Shown here: piece by piece, positions 16,785-25,768 of the stretch
How positions within the stretch are numbered: the stretch's first letter is position 1
Layout of the letters: every line of letters begins with the position of its first letter
Origin: Neobacillus cucumis
GTDB taxonomy: Bacteria > Bacillota > Bacilli > Bacillales > Cytobacillaceae
DNA: 64,000 bases
Reading direction: 5' to 3'
Assembly: GCF_016908975.1 (NCBI RefSeq)
Contig: NZ_JAFBEX010000008.1
Span: forward strand, 210,347-274,346
The notes under the pieces: generated by a model
Seen by the model: the letters and a program-made list of their open reading frames with translations, nothing else
Databases searched by the model: none
Told to the model about the DNA's origin: nothing
Program-made: the position numbers and the translations under genes

Positions 16785-19202
16785 TTAATTCGCCACGATA
16801 TTGACCAATTTACCAGGTACGGTAATCACTTTGCGAATTGTCTTACCTTCGATTTGTTCCTTGACACGGTCATCGTCCATCGCAATTCCTTCTAATGCCT
16901 CTTTGGTTGCATCTGTTGGAACCTTTAATTTCGTTTTAACCTTGCCATTTACTTGAATCACAATCTCAATTTCGTCATCCACTAATTTCGCCTCATCATA
17001 TGCAGGCCATGCTTCATATGAGATTGTTCCGCTATGTCCTAGTTTTTCCCAAAGCTCTTCAGCGATATGCGGACAAACAGGAGCAAGTAATTTTACAAAG
17101 CCTTCGATATAATCCTTTGGAAGAACAGTTGCTTTGTAGGCTTCATTGATAAATACCATCATTTGAGAAATAGCGGTATTAAATCTTAAACCTTCATAAT
17201 CCTCTGTCACTTTTTTCACGGTTTGATGATACACTTTTTCTAAATTAGAAGCTTCTTCATTTGGCTGGATTTTCGGGTTTAATTCACCGTTTTCCTCAAC
17301 AAGTAGACGCCAAATCCGATCTAAGAAACGTCGGGATCCATCTAAGCCGTTTGTTGACCAAGCAATAGAAGCATCAAGCGGTCCCATAAACATTTCGTAT
17401 AAACGAAGGGTATCGGCCCCATGGCTTTCGATAATATCATCAGGATTAACCACATTTCCTTTTGATTTACTCATCTTTTCATTGCCTTCCCCTAAAATCA
17501 TTCCTTGGTTGAAAAGCTTTTGGAATGGTTCTTTGGTTGGCACCACACCGATGTCATATAAGAATTTATGCCAGAAGCGTGCATATAGCAGGTGAAGAAC
17601 AGCGTGTTCGGCACCGCCAATGTAAATATCAACTGGGAGCCAATGATTTAATTTTTCTTGTGACGCTAATTCTTGATCATTTCTTGGATCAATGTAACGT
17701 AAATAATACCAGCAGCTTCCTGCCCATTGCGGCATCGTATTCGTTTCGCGACGGCCTTTTTTACCTGTTATTGGATCTACAACATTAACCCAGTCCTCAA
17801 TATTGGCAAGTGGAGACTCACCGGTTCCAGAAGGTTTGATATCCGTTGTTTTTGGTAAAGTCAATGGCAGCTGGTCTTCTGGAACGGCTGTCATCGTGCC
17901 ATCTTCCCAATGAATAATTGGGATTGGCTCGCCCCAATAACGCTGGCGGCTGAATAACCAGTCGCGTAAACGGAAGGTTACCTTTTTCGTACCGATCCCT
18001 TTTTCTTCTAACCAAGCTATCATTTTTGAAATCGCATCTTCTTTATTTAAACCATTTAAGAACTCGGAATTGATGTGCTCACCATCACCAGTATAGGCTT
18101 CTTTCTCTACATCACCGCCAGCCACAACCGGCTTAATTGGTAAGTTGAAGACCTTCGCAAATTCCCAGTCACGCTCATCGTGGGCAGGGACGGCCATAAT
18201 CGCACCTGTTCCATAGCTGACTAATACATAGTCCGCGATCCAGATTGGCATTTTTTCGCCATTTACAGGATTAATCGCATAGGCACCGGTAAATACACCT
18301 GTTTTCTCTTTTGCTAAATCCGTACGTTCTAAGTCGCTCTTCAATTTCACTTTTTCTAAATAAGCATCAACAGCGGCACGCTGCTCATTCGTCGTGATTT
18401 TATCCACAAAGGCATGCTCAGGAGCCAGCACTGTATAAGTGGCGCCAAATAAGGTATCTGGACGAGTTGTAAACACGGTAAAAGTTTCTTCATGGCCATC
18501 AATCTTGAAAGTGACTTCGGCACCTTCTGATCGGCCAATCCAGTTGCGCTGCATTTCTTTTAGGCTTTCCGGCCAATCTAATTCTTCAAGGTCTTCTAAT
18601 AAACGATCGCCGTAAGCTGTAATTTTTAACATCCATTGCTTCATTGGCCGGCGTTCGACTGGATGTCCGCCGCGTTCACTTTTTCCATCAATTACTTCTT
18701 CATTGGCTAAAACGGTTCCAAGTGCCGGACACCAGTTCACAGCCACTTCATCAATATAGGCTAAGCCTTTTTCCCATAGCTTTAAGAAAATCCACTGTGT
18801 CCATTTGTAATAGTCAGGATCTGTCGTGTTTACTTCGCGATCCCAATCATAGGAAAAACCAAGTGATTTAATTTGTCTACGGAATGTATTAATATTCTTT
18901 TCCGTGAATTCAGCAGGGTCGTTCCCTGTATCTAATGCATATTGTTCTGCAGGTAAGCCAAAGGCATCCCAGCCCATTGGATGAAGGACATTATATCCCT
19001 GCATCCTTTTTAATCGTGAAAGAATATCGGTTGCGGTATAGCCTTCCGGGTGCCCTACATGAAGCCCTGCACCGGATGGATATGGAAACATATCTAAAGC
19101 ATAAAATTTCCTTTTATCATATTCTTCGCTCGTTTTGAACGTTTTTTCCTGTTCCCATGTTTTTTGCCACTTCTTCTCGGTCTGTTGATGATTAAAGCTC
19201 AT
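16785..19202 (-). CDS. leuS: Leucyl-tRNA synthetase
   Basis: An 805-residue class I aminoacyl-tRNA synthetase that charges tRNA-Leu. The HIGH-type motif is in [10 protein letters not shown] near the N-terminus and KMSKS occurs as KMSKSKGN. An editing (CP1) domain lies between them, with the T-rich [13 protein letters not shown] motif. The C-terminal anticodon-binding domain and the short Leu-specific end ([14 protein letters not shown]) are complete. The ATG at 19202 follows AGGAGGAACATCGAA; the frame runs further upstream into the T-box leader and is not coding there. Expression is controlled by that leader. Confidence 0.97.
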   Translation of the reverse strand: MSFNHQQTEKKWQKTWEQEKTFKTSEEYDKRKFYALDMFPYPSGAGLHVGHPEGYTATDILSRLKRMQGYNVLHPMGWDAFGLPAEQYALDTGNDPAEFTEKNINTFRRQIKSLGFSYDWDREVNTTDPDYYKWTQWIFLKLWEKGLAYIDEVAVNWCPALGTVLANEEVIDGKSERGGHPVERRPMKQWMLKITAYGDRLLEDLEELDWPESLKEMQRNWIGRSEGAEVTFKIDGHEETFTVFTTRPDTLFGATYTVLAPEHAFVDKITTNEQRAAVDAYLEKVKLKSDLERTDLAKEKTGVFTGAYAINPVNGEKMPIWIADYVLVSYGTGAIMAVPAHDERDWEFAKVFNLPIKPVVAGGDVEKEAYTGDGEHINSEFLNGLNKEDAISKMIAWLEEKGIGTKKVTFRLRDWLFSRQRYWGEPIPIIHWEDGTMTAVPEDQLPLTLPKTTDIKPSGTGESPLANIEDWVNVVDPITGKKGRRETNTMPQWAGSCWYYLRYIDPRNDQELASQEKLNHWLPVDIYIGGAEHAVLHLLYARFWHKFLYDIGVVPTKEPFQKLFNQGMILGEGNEKMSKSKGNVVNPDDIIESHGADTLRLYEMFMGPLDASIAWSTNGLDGSRRFLDRIWRLLVEENGELNPKIQPNEEASNLEKVYHQTVKKVTEDYEGLRFNTAISQMMVFINEAYKATVLPKDYIEGFVKLLAPVCPHIAEELWEKLGHSGTISYEAWPAYDEAKLVDDEIEIVIQVNGKVKTKLKVPTDATKEALEGIAMDDDRVKEQIEGKTIRKVITVPGKLVNIVAN

Positions 19203-19224
19203 TTCGATGTTCCTCCTATTGAAA

Positions 19225-19458
19225 AATAAAAAACCCCTCATCCCAAAAGGGACGAGAGGATTGTATGTATCTTCCCGCGGTACCACCCACATTAGTGCCA
19301 AAGCACTCGCTTCATTATCCTTAACGCGGTAAACGGCAGATATTACTTTGGTTCATATCTGCAACTCAAAGGCGAGTTCATGATGTACTCGGTTGACTTT
19401 CACCAGCCGTCAACTCTCTATGTTTCGAGTAAAATTCACTACTACTCCTGATCACTGT
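19225..19458 (-). promoter_or_regulatory. T-box leader (leucine) upstream of leuS
   Basis: On the minus strand the conserved T-box GGGTGGTACCGCGGG is at 19288-19274, with UGGU able to pair with the ACCA end of uncharged tRNA-Leu. A terminator follows (CCTCTCGTCCC...GGGATGAGGGG then TTTTTT, 19260-19225). In stem I, GAACTCGCC offers a CTC leucine specifier codon. A -10 box TATACT (19470-19465) precedes it. Uncharged tRNA-Leu should favour the antiterminator and switch leuS on. Confidence 0.92.
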
Positions 19459-19566
19459 TTTTTTAGTATAAAAGTATTACGGTTATTGTATTAAATTTTC
19501 TCTCACTATGCAAGCAAACAAATGCCTAAATTCAGGATTGACGAAGGATGTTTTTTTTATACCATT

Positions 19567-19600
19567 AAAAAAGCAGCTGACGATTGAAGTCAACTGCTTT
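19567..19600 (-). terminator. Terminator after cstA
   Basis: AAAGCAGCTGAC/GTCAACTGCTTT stem with one mismatch, then a T-run on the minus strand. Confidence 0.82.
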
Positions 19601-19605
19601 ACGAA

Positions 19606-21399
19606 TTAAGCCACTTTTGAACCAAAATGAAATCGAGGAGAATTCCACAATGTTGTCCATTTCTTAATGGCTGTCACCATAATAATAATTCCGAGTACTA
19701 ACATAATAATCGAAAGAACACCATTTAAGACACTGTACCCTGCTGCAGCTGGATTTAAGTAGACGTTTTTGACCATCCAATAGCCAGCATAATTAACCGT
19801 AACAAATAAATAGGCGAGCGGCACTAAACAAGTAAACATGTACCACCGTTTGTTCGCAATCTTTAGAATGACCGTTGCACCAATGATTAATCCAATAGAG
19901 GCCATTAACTGATTCGATACTCCAAATAGGGCCCAAACAGAGCCGATGTCTCCTGAGTAGAGCAGATACCCCCATATAAAGCAAGCTAATGCACTTGCAA
20001 AAATGGAACCTGGAAGCCAGTCTGTTTTTTTCAAAGGTTTATAGAATTCTCCAAAGAAATCTTGAATTAAATAACGAGCTACCCGTGTACCAGAGTCAAT
20101 CGCCGTTAAAATAAAGACCGCCTCAAACATAATGACAAACTGGAAGAAGTAGGATGATAATTTCGCAAACCACGGAATGGCTGTGAAGATATATGTCATA
20201 CCAACTGCCAATGTTACTGCACCGCCAGTTCTTCCTTCCAAGTCAATTCCTATTTCCTGAGCTAGCTTTGGTAATTGATCAACGTGCATTCCCAATGTTT
20301 TGAACATTTCTGGAGTTGAGTTGATCGCAAAATAATCCGCAGGCTGAAGGGCCGTTGCGGCAATCAAGGCCATGATCCCTACGACACACTCTACTAACAT
20401 CGCACCAAACCCAACTACCTTAATGTCTGACCAGCGATCTAGCATCTTTGGTGTGGTACCTGAACCAACAAAGGCATGAAATCCAGAAATGGCGCCACAG
20501 GCAATGGTAATCGAAATAAACGGCCATACTGGACCAGCAATCACAGGACCGCCGCCTTGTGTAAATTTAGTTAATGCAGGCATTTGAATCGTCGGATTAA
20601 TAATAAATACTCCGATAATAAGGGCAATAAATACGCCAATTTTCATAAAACTGCTTAAATAATCACGAGGTGCAAGCAACAGCCATACGGGCAGCGCCGC
20701 TGCAAAGAAAGCATAGATGGGCAAAATAATAGCTAATGTTTTTGTATCTAAAGTGAGCAGGTCCCCTATCACTGTATCTTGAATGATGGGACCAACAAAT
20801 ACCCCCACCATAACAAGTATAAATCCGATTGTAGTAGTCATTTTTAAATTGCCTGTTTTCTTATAAAAGATTCCTACTCCCATCGCAATTGGGATGGTGA
20901 TTCCTACCGAAAAGGTTCCCCATGGGTTATTCTCCAAAGCGTGTAATACGACCATGGAAAGTCCAGCCATTGTAATCGTAATGATGAATAACATAGCAAG
21001 TCCAGTACAAAAACCTGCAACAGGACCTAACTCATCTTTTGCAACTTCCGATAAAGATTTCCCCTTCTTACGCATGGAAGCATAAAGTACCACGGCATCA
21101 TGGACGGCACCGCCTATAACAGCTCCAATTAGAAGCCAAAGTAAACTTGGCAAATAACCAAATTGTGCGGCCAGGATGGGTCCAACAAGTGGACCTGCTG
21201 CTGCGATTGCAGCAAAGTGGTGACCAAATGTCACCCATTTATTGGTTGGTACATAGTCCTTTCCATCATTTAATTCGTGAGCCGGTGTCGGCTTAGAATC
21301 ATCTAGCTTTAAGACCTTTACAGCCATGAAAGTCCCGTATAATCGGTAGGCAATCATTAAGATGCAAATGGAGCCAATGACAACTGTAATCGCATTCAT
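19606..21399 (-). CDS. cstA: CstA-family carbon-starvation transporter (peptide/pyruvate uptake)
   Basis: A 597-residue polytopic membrane protein of the CstA/BtsT family, with the conserved HHFAAIAAAGPLVGPILAAQFG near residue 60, GAVHDAVVLYAS, and GSGTTPKMLDRWSD in the middle. Family members import peptides or pyruvate when carbon is scarce; the two cannot be told apart here. The gene is directly downstream of a LytS/LytT-like two-component pair, an arrangement like E. coli BtsSR controlling BtsT, which favours pyruvate. A cre-like site and its own 139-bp promoter region lie upstream. Confidence 0.92.
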   Translation of the reverse strand: MNAITVVIGSICILMIAYRLYGTFMAVKVLKLDDSKPTPAHELNDGKDYVPTNKWVTFGHHFAAIAAAGPLVGPILAAQFGYLPSLLWLLIGAVIGGAVHDAVVLYASMRKKGKSLSEVAKDELGPVAGFCTGLAMLFIITITMAGLSMVVLHALENNPWGTFSVGITIPIAMGVGIFYKKTGNLKMTTTIGFILVMVGVFVGPIIQDTVIGDLLTLDTKTLAIILPIYAFFAAALPVWLLLAPRDYLSSFMKIGVFIALIIGVFIINPTIQMPALTKFTQGGGPVIAGPVWPFISITIACGAISGFHAFVGSGTTPKMLDRWSDIKVVGFGAMLVECVVGIMALIAATALQPADYFAINSTPEMFKTLGMHVDQLPKLAQEIGIDLEGRTGGAVTLAVGMTYIFTAIPWFAKLSSYFFQFVIMFEAVFILTAIDSGTRVARYLIQDFFGEFYKPLKKTDWLPGSIFASALACFIWGYLLYSGDIGSVWALFGVSNQLMASIGLIIGATVILKIANKRWYMFTCLVPLAYLFVTVNYAGYWMVKNVYLNPAAAGYSVLNGVLSIIMLVLGIIIMVTAIKKWTTLWNSPRFHFGSKVA

Positions 21400-21447
21400 T
21401 TTCTTCCATCCTCCCTCAAAAATAATAGCTTATCTTAATAATATTAA

Positions 21448-21462
21448 ATGAAAACAATAACA
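21448..21462. promoter_or_regulatory. Candidate CcpA (cre) site before cstA
   Basis: ATGAAAACAATAACA resembles the cre consensus WTGNAANCGNWNNCA but has A in place of the central G. It lies about 50 bases before the cstA start, consistent with glucose repression of a carbon-starvation gene. No mapped promoter supports it. Confidence 0.4.
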
Positions 21463-21526
21463 TGTGTTTTTCAAGATAAGTTGCGGTATTTTGGAGCTGA
21501 AAGACATAAATTTAAAATTGAAATAC

Positions 21527-21560
21527 AAAAAACAGCTGTTAAAATCCAAGCAGCTGTTTT
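21527..21560 (-). terminator. Terminator overlapping the LytT-like stop
   Basis: AAAACAGCTG/CAGCTGTTTT stem; the response-regulator stop codon lies in the loop, and six T follow on the minus strand. It partly separates the regulator operon from cstA. Confidence 0.75.
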
Positions 21561-22285
21561 AAATCTTTTGTGTAGGTTCTGCTGACTGGAACCTTATCAC
21601 CGGATTTCATAATTAAGTTGTATGTAGAATTAAACCATGGTTCAATCTCTATGATGGCATCAATATTGACTAAAAAAGCACGATGAACACGAACAATCGG
21701 GGCGGTTTGAAGCTTTCGTTCGAATGTAATCAACGGTTCATAGACCCAATACTTTTGCCGTTCAGTGGCGATAACCGTTTTTCCATCCTGTGTTCCAACA
21801 TAAAAAATATCGTTTGTATTGACTAACACTATTTTTTCATCGATTGAAACAGCTAGTTTTTCAGATCGCTCATTTTGAAACGAATGCGGCCTAGATGAAA
21901 GAGGGATATTCTGTTCTTTACTGCCCGCCAGCTTATAAAGCTTATCAATCGTTTGTTGAATTCTTTTTTCATCGATTGGTTTTAATAGATAATCAACAGC
22001 ATTTAGTTCAAAAGCTTTAAGAGCATATTCGTCAAAAGCAGTTGCAAACACAATTAATGGAGGATAGTCTAACTGATTTAATTGACTTGCTATTTCAATA
22101 CCAGTTTGATCTTCAAGCTGGATATCTAAAAAAATCACATCAATATCAAGGTTTTTCAATTTTTCTAAGGCCGTTTCGACACAATCAGCTTCTCCTGCAA
22201 TTTCCACCTGCTTACTGCGTTTAAGCAGATAGGAAAGCTCATCCCTTGCAAGCGGTTCGTCATCCACGATAAATGCTTTTAACAC
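21539..22285 (-). CDS. LytTR-family response regulator (LytT/BtsR-like)
   Basis: A 248-residue protein. The receiver domain (1-120) has the acidic pair D8-D9, phosphoacceptor D54 (IFLDIQ), T/S in FATAFDEY and K in LLKPID. The C-terminal LytTR DNA-binding domain (about 145-248) ends VSRTYTKDLKQLLGF. It starts with GTG after GGGGGGAAG and overlaps the kinase gene by 26 bp, so the pair is translationally coupled. It probably activates cstA immediately downstream. Orthology to B. subtilis LytT (next to lrgAB there) is uncertain because of the different neighbour. Confidence 0.9.
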   Translation of the reverse strand: MLKAFIVDDEPLARDELSYLLKRSKQVEIAGEADCVETALEKLKNLDIDVIFLDIQLEDQTGIEIASQLNQLDYPPLIVFATAFDEYALKAFELNAVDYLLKPIDEKRIQQTIDKLYKLAGSKEQNIPLSSRPHSFQNERSEKLAVSIDEKIVLVNTNDIFYVGTQDGKTVIATERQKYWVYEPLITFERKLQTAPIVRVHRAFLVNIDAIIEIEPWFNSTYNLIMKSGDKVPVSRTYTKDLKQLLGF

Positions 22286-24038
22286 TTTCTTCCCCCCATT
22301 TTTGCCTTGTTAATGGCAATTTAATCACCACTTTGGTCCCTTTATCTATAAAACTATCAATCTCAAACGATGCATTCGGACCATATATTTCTTCAATCCT
22401 CTTCTTTATATTCCATAGTGCCGAGCCTGTCCCCTCAGCTGAATCAACGGTTTGATTTCCAAGGACATCTAGTTTTTCATTTGGTATCCCTTTCCCGTCA
22501 TCTTCGGTAAGCAGGACCATTCTCCCCTCTTCTTGGAAAGCACGTACCTTCACTGTTCCCGTTTTTGTTTTTGAAAAGGCATATCGGATGGCATTTTCGA
22601 CTAGCGGCTGTAAGGTAAATGGCGGTATTAAGACTTCTTCCAAAGATGGGTCAATCATTAATTCAACTCGATAGCGGTCAGGGAACCTAGCCTGTTCAAT
22701 CGACAAATAGGCCTCCACATGCTCGAGCTCTTTTTCAAGCGGAATCAACATTTGACGAGCACCTTGGAGATTACTGCGAAAGAAAACACTTAATTGAATT
22801 AAAAGCATTCTTGCTTGATCTGCGTCTTTTCGGACTAGGCTTGAAATGGTATTAATGGCATTAAACAAAAAATGAGGATGCACTTGGGCCTGCAGCGCTT
22901 TAATCTCTGCATCTTTTAATAAACGTCTTTGCCGTTCCAGCTCTGCCATTTCAAGCTGCCCAGAGAATAACTTCCCTAAGCCCTCTGCCAGTTCCTGCTC
23001 TACCCTATCTAGTTTGCTGGAAGTAGTAAAGTAAAGCTTTAACGTTCCAACCGTTTTTTCATAAACCTTAAGAGGTAAGACAATGGCAGCTTCTAATGGA
23101 CAATTGGGGTTAAAGCATTGAATTTCTTTGGCTGTTTTGGCCATAATGATTCTTCCTTGATCTAATACCTTTTTCGTTAATTCAGTGGCCATCATTCCGG
23201 ACGGACGATGGTGTTCGGAGGCAGCTCCAACATGCGCTAATACTTGCCGTTGATTGGTGATGGCGATAGCATCTGCCCCTGTCCATTTCAAAATAATCTC
23301 TGCCGCTTTTGTACAGGAATCCTTATTCAAGCCCTGGCGGAAAAATGGGAGCGTTTGATTCGCTATATATAAAGCTTTATGTGTCTGCAACGCCCGTGTT
23401 CGTTCCTGCTCTCGAAAAATATCCTGAATAATTAGTAAAAAAAGAAACGTCCCAAAACCATTGATCGCAATCATCGGAAAGGCAATTAGTTTTACAAGAT
23501 TAAGGGCTTCATCATATGGCTTGGCTAATAAAAGAATAATTCCCATCTGAAGACATTCCATCAAAATCCCCATGATAACGGCTTTCGAAGTAGAGCCGCT
23601 TTCCTGTATTTTAAAACGCTTACTTAAAAATCCTGTTACGACTCCTGCAAAAATGGTCGAGACAGCACAGGCAACTGCGGTGAACCCTCCCAGCGATAAT
23701 CGGTGCAATCCAGCAATTAAGCCCACCCCTATTCCAATCATCGGCCCGCCAAGCAAACCGCCAATTACCACACCCATAATCCTTGTGTTCGCAATCGCAC
23801 CTGTTGTATTTACATCTGTCAGCCAATCTTGTGACGTAACCATCCCATGTCCTATTTCTACACCTGTATAATTGCTGATAATTCCAAAGGCACCAAAGAT
23901 CGCAATAATCGTAACTTTGGCCGTCATTCCCCGCTCATAATGTATGACTTGTCGGAAGGATTTCATTCTTGATAAAATAAACGCCACAATGATTAAAATA
24001 CCCACCCGCTCAAGCATAAGAGGCAGTAAAGCAAGCAT
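22260..24038 (-). CDS. LytS-like sensor histidine kinase (5TMR-LYT, GAF, HisKA_7TM-type)
   Basis: A 592-residue sensor. Residues about 1-210 form the five- to six-helix LYT receptor with NYTGVEIGHG and NTRIMGVVIGGLLGGP. A GAF-like domain lies at about 215-355 (with CFNPNCPLEAAIVLPL), then the kinase core with the phospho-His in HPHFLFNAIN (H387) and N-box LVENAIRYAF, GXG in DDGKGIP. LytS-type receptors in other bacteria sense extracellular pyruvate. ATG at 24038 chosen over GTG at 24053 because GGTGGGG lies six bases before it. First gene of the regulator operon. Confidence 0.9.
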   Translation of the reverse strand: MLALLPLMLERVGILIIVAFILSRMKSFRQVIHYERGMTAKVTIIAIFGAFGIISNYTGVEIGHGMVTSQDWLTDVNTTGAIANTRIMGVVIGGLLGGPMIGIGVGLIAGLHRLSLGGFTAVACAVSTIFAGVVTGFLSKRFKIQESGSTSKAVIMGILMECLQMGIILLLAKPYDEALNLVKLIAFPMIAINGFGTFLFLLIIQDIFREQERTRALQTHKALYIANQTLPFFRQGLNKDSCTKAAEIILKWTGADAIAITNQRQVLAHVGAASEHHRPSGMMATELTKKVLDQGRIIMAKTAKEIQCFNPNCPLEAAIVLPLKVYEKTVGTLKLYFTTSSKLDRVEQELAEGLGKLFSGQLEMAELERQRRLLKDAEIKALQAQVHPHFLFNAINTISSLVRKDADQARMLLIQLSVFFRSNLQGARQMLIPLEKELEHVEAYLSIEQARFPDRYRVELMIDPSLEEVLIPPFTLQPLVENAIRYAFSKTKTGTVKVRAFQEEGRMVLLTEDDGKGIPNEKLDVLGNQTVDSAEGTGSALWNIKKRIEEIYGPNASFEIDSFIDKGTKVVIKLPLTRQKWGEESVKSIYRG

Positions 24039-24123
24039 TTGTTTCCCCACCACCCTGTATACTTTTACTCACTATCTTTACTATACCAAAAAAGAAAGCA
24101 GGATTTCATTTAGTTTTTTGAAG

Positions 24124-24248
24124 AACAAAAGCGCAAGCGCCTTGAACAGCCCCGACAAGCATAAGACACTCAGGGAAAGAAGGCGTTCTTTGCCTTCATT
24201 CCCTGAGCGTCTGTAGACCATCGAGGGGCTAGGCGCTGGAGCTGGACG
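24124..24248. repeat. Long-hairpin intergenic repeat, copy 4
   Basis: AAAAGCGCAAGCGCC ... AGGCGCTGGAGCTGGAC with nested arms GCCCCGA/TCGAGGGGC, CTCAGGGAA/TTCCCTGAG and apex GAAGGCGTTCTTTGCCTTC. It sits upstream of the LytS-like gene. Confidence 0.85.
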
Positions 24249-24308
24249 TAGACTGTCCTTTTATTAACAGTTATCCCACAAGCGAAAATTTTATATTTCC
24301 AAAACGAT

Positions 24309-24338
24309 AAAAAAGACCTCTCAACAATGTGAGAGATC
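24309..24338 (-). terminator. Terminator of the ytzC operon
   Basis: CTCTCA/TGAGAG stem extended by GA/TC, six-base loop, then TTTTTT on the minus strand. Confidence 0.75.
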
Positions 24339-24349
24339 CATTCAATCGT

Positions 24350-24529
24350 TTAGGAAGATTGCTCCGGTTCTTGATGCATTTTAGACTTAACTGGCTGTCC
24401 GCCGGACTTCTCGTATTTCATTTTGGCTTCTTTTACTAAGTCACGGTCCTGACCTAGTTCAAGGTCTTGATTATTTACACCATTGCGGTTTTTTTGTTCG
24501 GGATTATTTTTCTTTGAACGTTTTTTCAA
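24350..24529 (-). CDS. Small hydrophilic protein, 59 residues, unrecognised
   Basis: TTG start with AGGAGGAGAA four bases upstream, a strong ribosome site. The product begins MKKRSKKNNPEQKNRNG and ends MHQEPEQSS; it is highly charged with a basic N-terminus, an acidic middle (DLELGQDRD) and no hydrophobic segment. It lies 15 bp after ytzC and before a terminator, so it is the second gene of that operon. It looks like the small hydrophilic spore-associated proteins of bacilli, but I do not recognise the family. Confidence 0.75.
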   Translation of the reverse strand: MKKRSKKNNPEQKNRNGVNNQDLELGQDRDLVKEAKMKYEKSGGQPVKSKMHQEPEQSS

Positions 24530-24544
24530 GATATTCTCCTCCTC

Positions 24545-24808
24545 TTAATGTACTTCAAGAATCATGGAATTCTGAACCTGCTGGATCTGAAGTCTCATTC
24601 GATGGAGTTGTTCCCGCTGCTGCGAGTTGGCACTATGAGCCAACTTACAAATATCTTGATAGGTTTGTTCAAGTTGTTGCAGCGCATTTGTGTAACCATC
24701 ATCATTATATTGCTCTTGAAGGCTGCTTTGCTTGTATTGCTCCTCTGCGTAGCGGATTGTATCCTCAACTTGCTGCATTAAATTATCAATTGAGTCGCGA
24801 GTAGCCAT
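24545..24808 (-). CDS. ytzC: YtzC-like small coiled-coil protein (DUF2524)
   Basis: An 87-residue, mostly helical protein starting MATRDSIDNLMQQVEDTI with LQEQYNDDGYTNALQQLEQ and ending QREQLHRMRLQIQQVQNSMIL. I recognise the SNxQQREQL-RMRLQ pattern of B. subtilis YtzC, which lies before ytqA there as well. It probably forms an antiparallel coiled coil; function unknown. AGGGGGGTTC precedes the ATG. The head-on opposite-strand frames at the same place are shadows. Confidence 0.85.
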   Translation of the reverse strand: MATRDSIDNLMQQVEDTIRYAEEQYKQSSLQEQYNDDGYTNALQQLEQTYQDICKLAHSANSQQREQLHRMRLQIQQVQNSMILEVH

Positions 24809-24937
24809 CTAAGAACCCCCCTAATTGTTTGAAGCCCACGCTTCATTTCTTATTTTGTTCTCCATTCCATTTCCTATTACTTTCGAGTCGTGGATAATTT
24901 TTACCATCCTTTGTTTTAGGCTGTGTTAAACTTGGAT

Positions 24938-24985
24938 GTTGACTTCCGTTCCAGGCGCGAGCGGTTCGCGGACGTGCCGGGGAGC
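24938..24985. repeat. Degenerate GC-rich palindromic repeat next to the tandem array
   Basis: GTTGACTTCCGTTCCAGGCG ... GGTTCGCGGACG resembles the reverse complement of the intact element at 36078-36132 (GTTGATTTCCGCTCCAGGCG ... CTTTCCGCGGGCG) with several substitutions. It directly precedes the 52-bp array. Confidence 0.6.
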
Positions 24986-25033
24986 AGAATGCAAGGGTGG
25001 TTAGGACAGGTAAAGCCGGAAAAAGCCAAGGGC

Positions 25034-25560
25034 TGTCCGAATGCTAGGGGAATTCGGACAGGTCCAGATGGAAAATCACGCAGATCTGTCCGTAGTCTAG
25101 CCAAGTTCGGACAGCTTAAGCCTAAAATCATACAGAGTTGTCCGAAGTCTAGCCAAGTTCGGACAACTTATGCTAAAAATCATACGGAGCTGTCCGAAGT
25201 CTAGCCAAGTTCGGACAGCTTAAGCCAGAAATCATACGGAGTTGTCCGAAGTCTAGCCAAGTTCGGACAGCTTAAGCCAGAAATCATGCGGAGCTGTCCG
25301 AAGTCTAGCCAAGTTCGGACAGCTTAAGCCAGAAATCATACAGAGTTGTCCGAAGTCTAGCCAAGTTCGGACAGCTTAAGCCAGAAATCATACGGAGTTG
25401 TCCGAAGTCTAGCCAAGTTCGGACAGCTTATGCCAGAAATCATACAGAGTTGTCCGAAGTCTAGCCAAGTTCGGACAGCTTAAGCCTAAAATCATACGGA
25501 GCTTTCCGAATATAAGGGTAATTTGTAATTCGGACAGGTTCAGCTGGAAAAATTCAAGGG
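25034..25560. repeat. 52-bp tandem hairpin array, array 1
   Basis: Eight full 52-bp units begin at 25087, 25139, 25191, 25243, 25295, 25347, 25399 and 25451, with degenerate units at 25034 and 25503. Each has a 27-bp hairpin (TGTCCGAA, loop GTCTAGCCAAG, TTCGGACA) and a 25-bp linker of the type GCTTAAGCCAGAAATCATAC. Hairpins are nearly invariant; changes are mostly in the linker. The array occupies the ~960-bp gap between ytzC and ytqA. Not CRISPR: the linkers are copies of one another. Confidence 0.95.
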
Positions 25561-25696
25561 TTGTCCTCAGCACTATCACTCCTGTGTGGTCTCCCCTTCC
25601 CCATACACCCTCAGGAGTCTCGGGCATTCCACTTCACTCAACTTTGTTACAAAATCAACAATGACTTTTAACAAAGCCTTGTTTTAATAAATTCCA

Positions 25697-25725
25697 TTGG
25701 AGATGTGTTTACTTCATGATAAAAT
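25697..25725 (+). promoter_or_regulatory. Promoter for mnmL-mnmM
   Basis: TTGGAG at 25697 and TAAAAT at 25720, spacer 17 bases, 43 bases before the start codon. Confidence 0.55.
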
Positions 25726-25768
25726 GGAGGTTATGCAATCATGATTATTTAAAAGGAGGTTTTCTCTA

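Noticed and set aside
25087..25502. Regular repeat array that could be taken for CRISPR
   Set aside because: The 25-bp 'spacers' are near copies of one another, no cas genes are nearby, and the period is fixed by tandem duplication.
24923..25627. Open frames across the tandem array (both strands)
   Set aside because: They arise from the periodic sequence, lack ribosome sites and translate to repetitive peptides with no family likeness.
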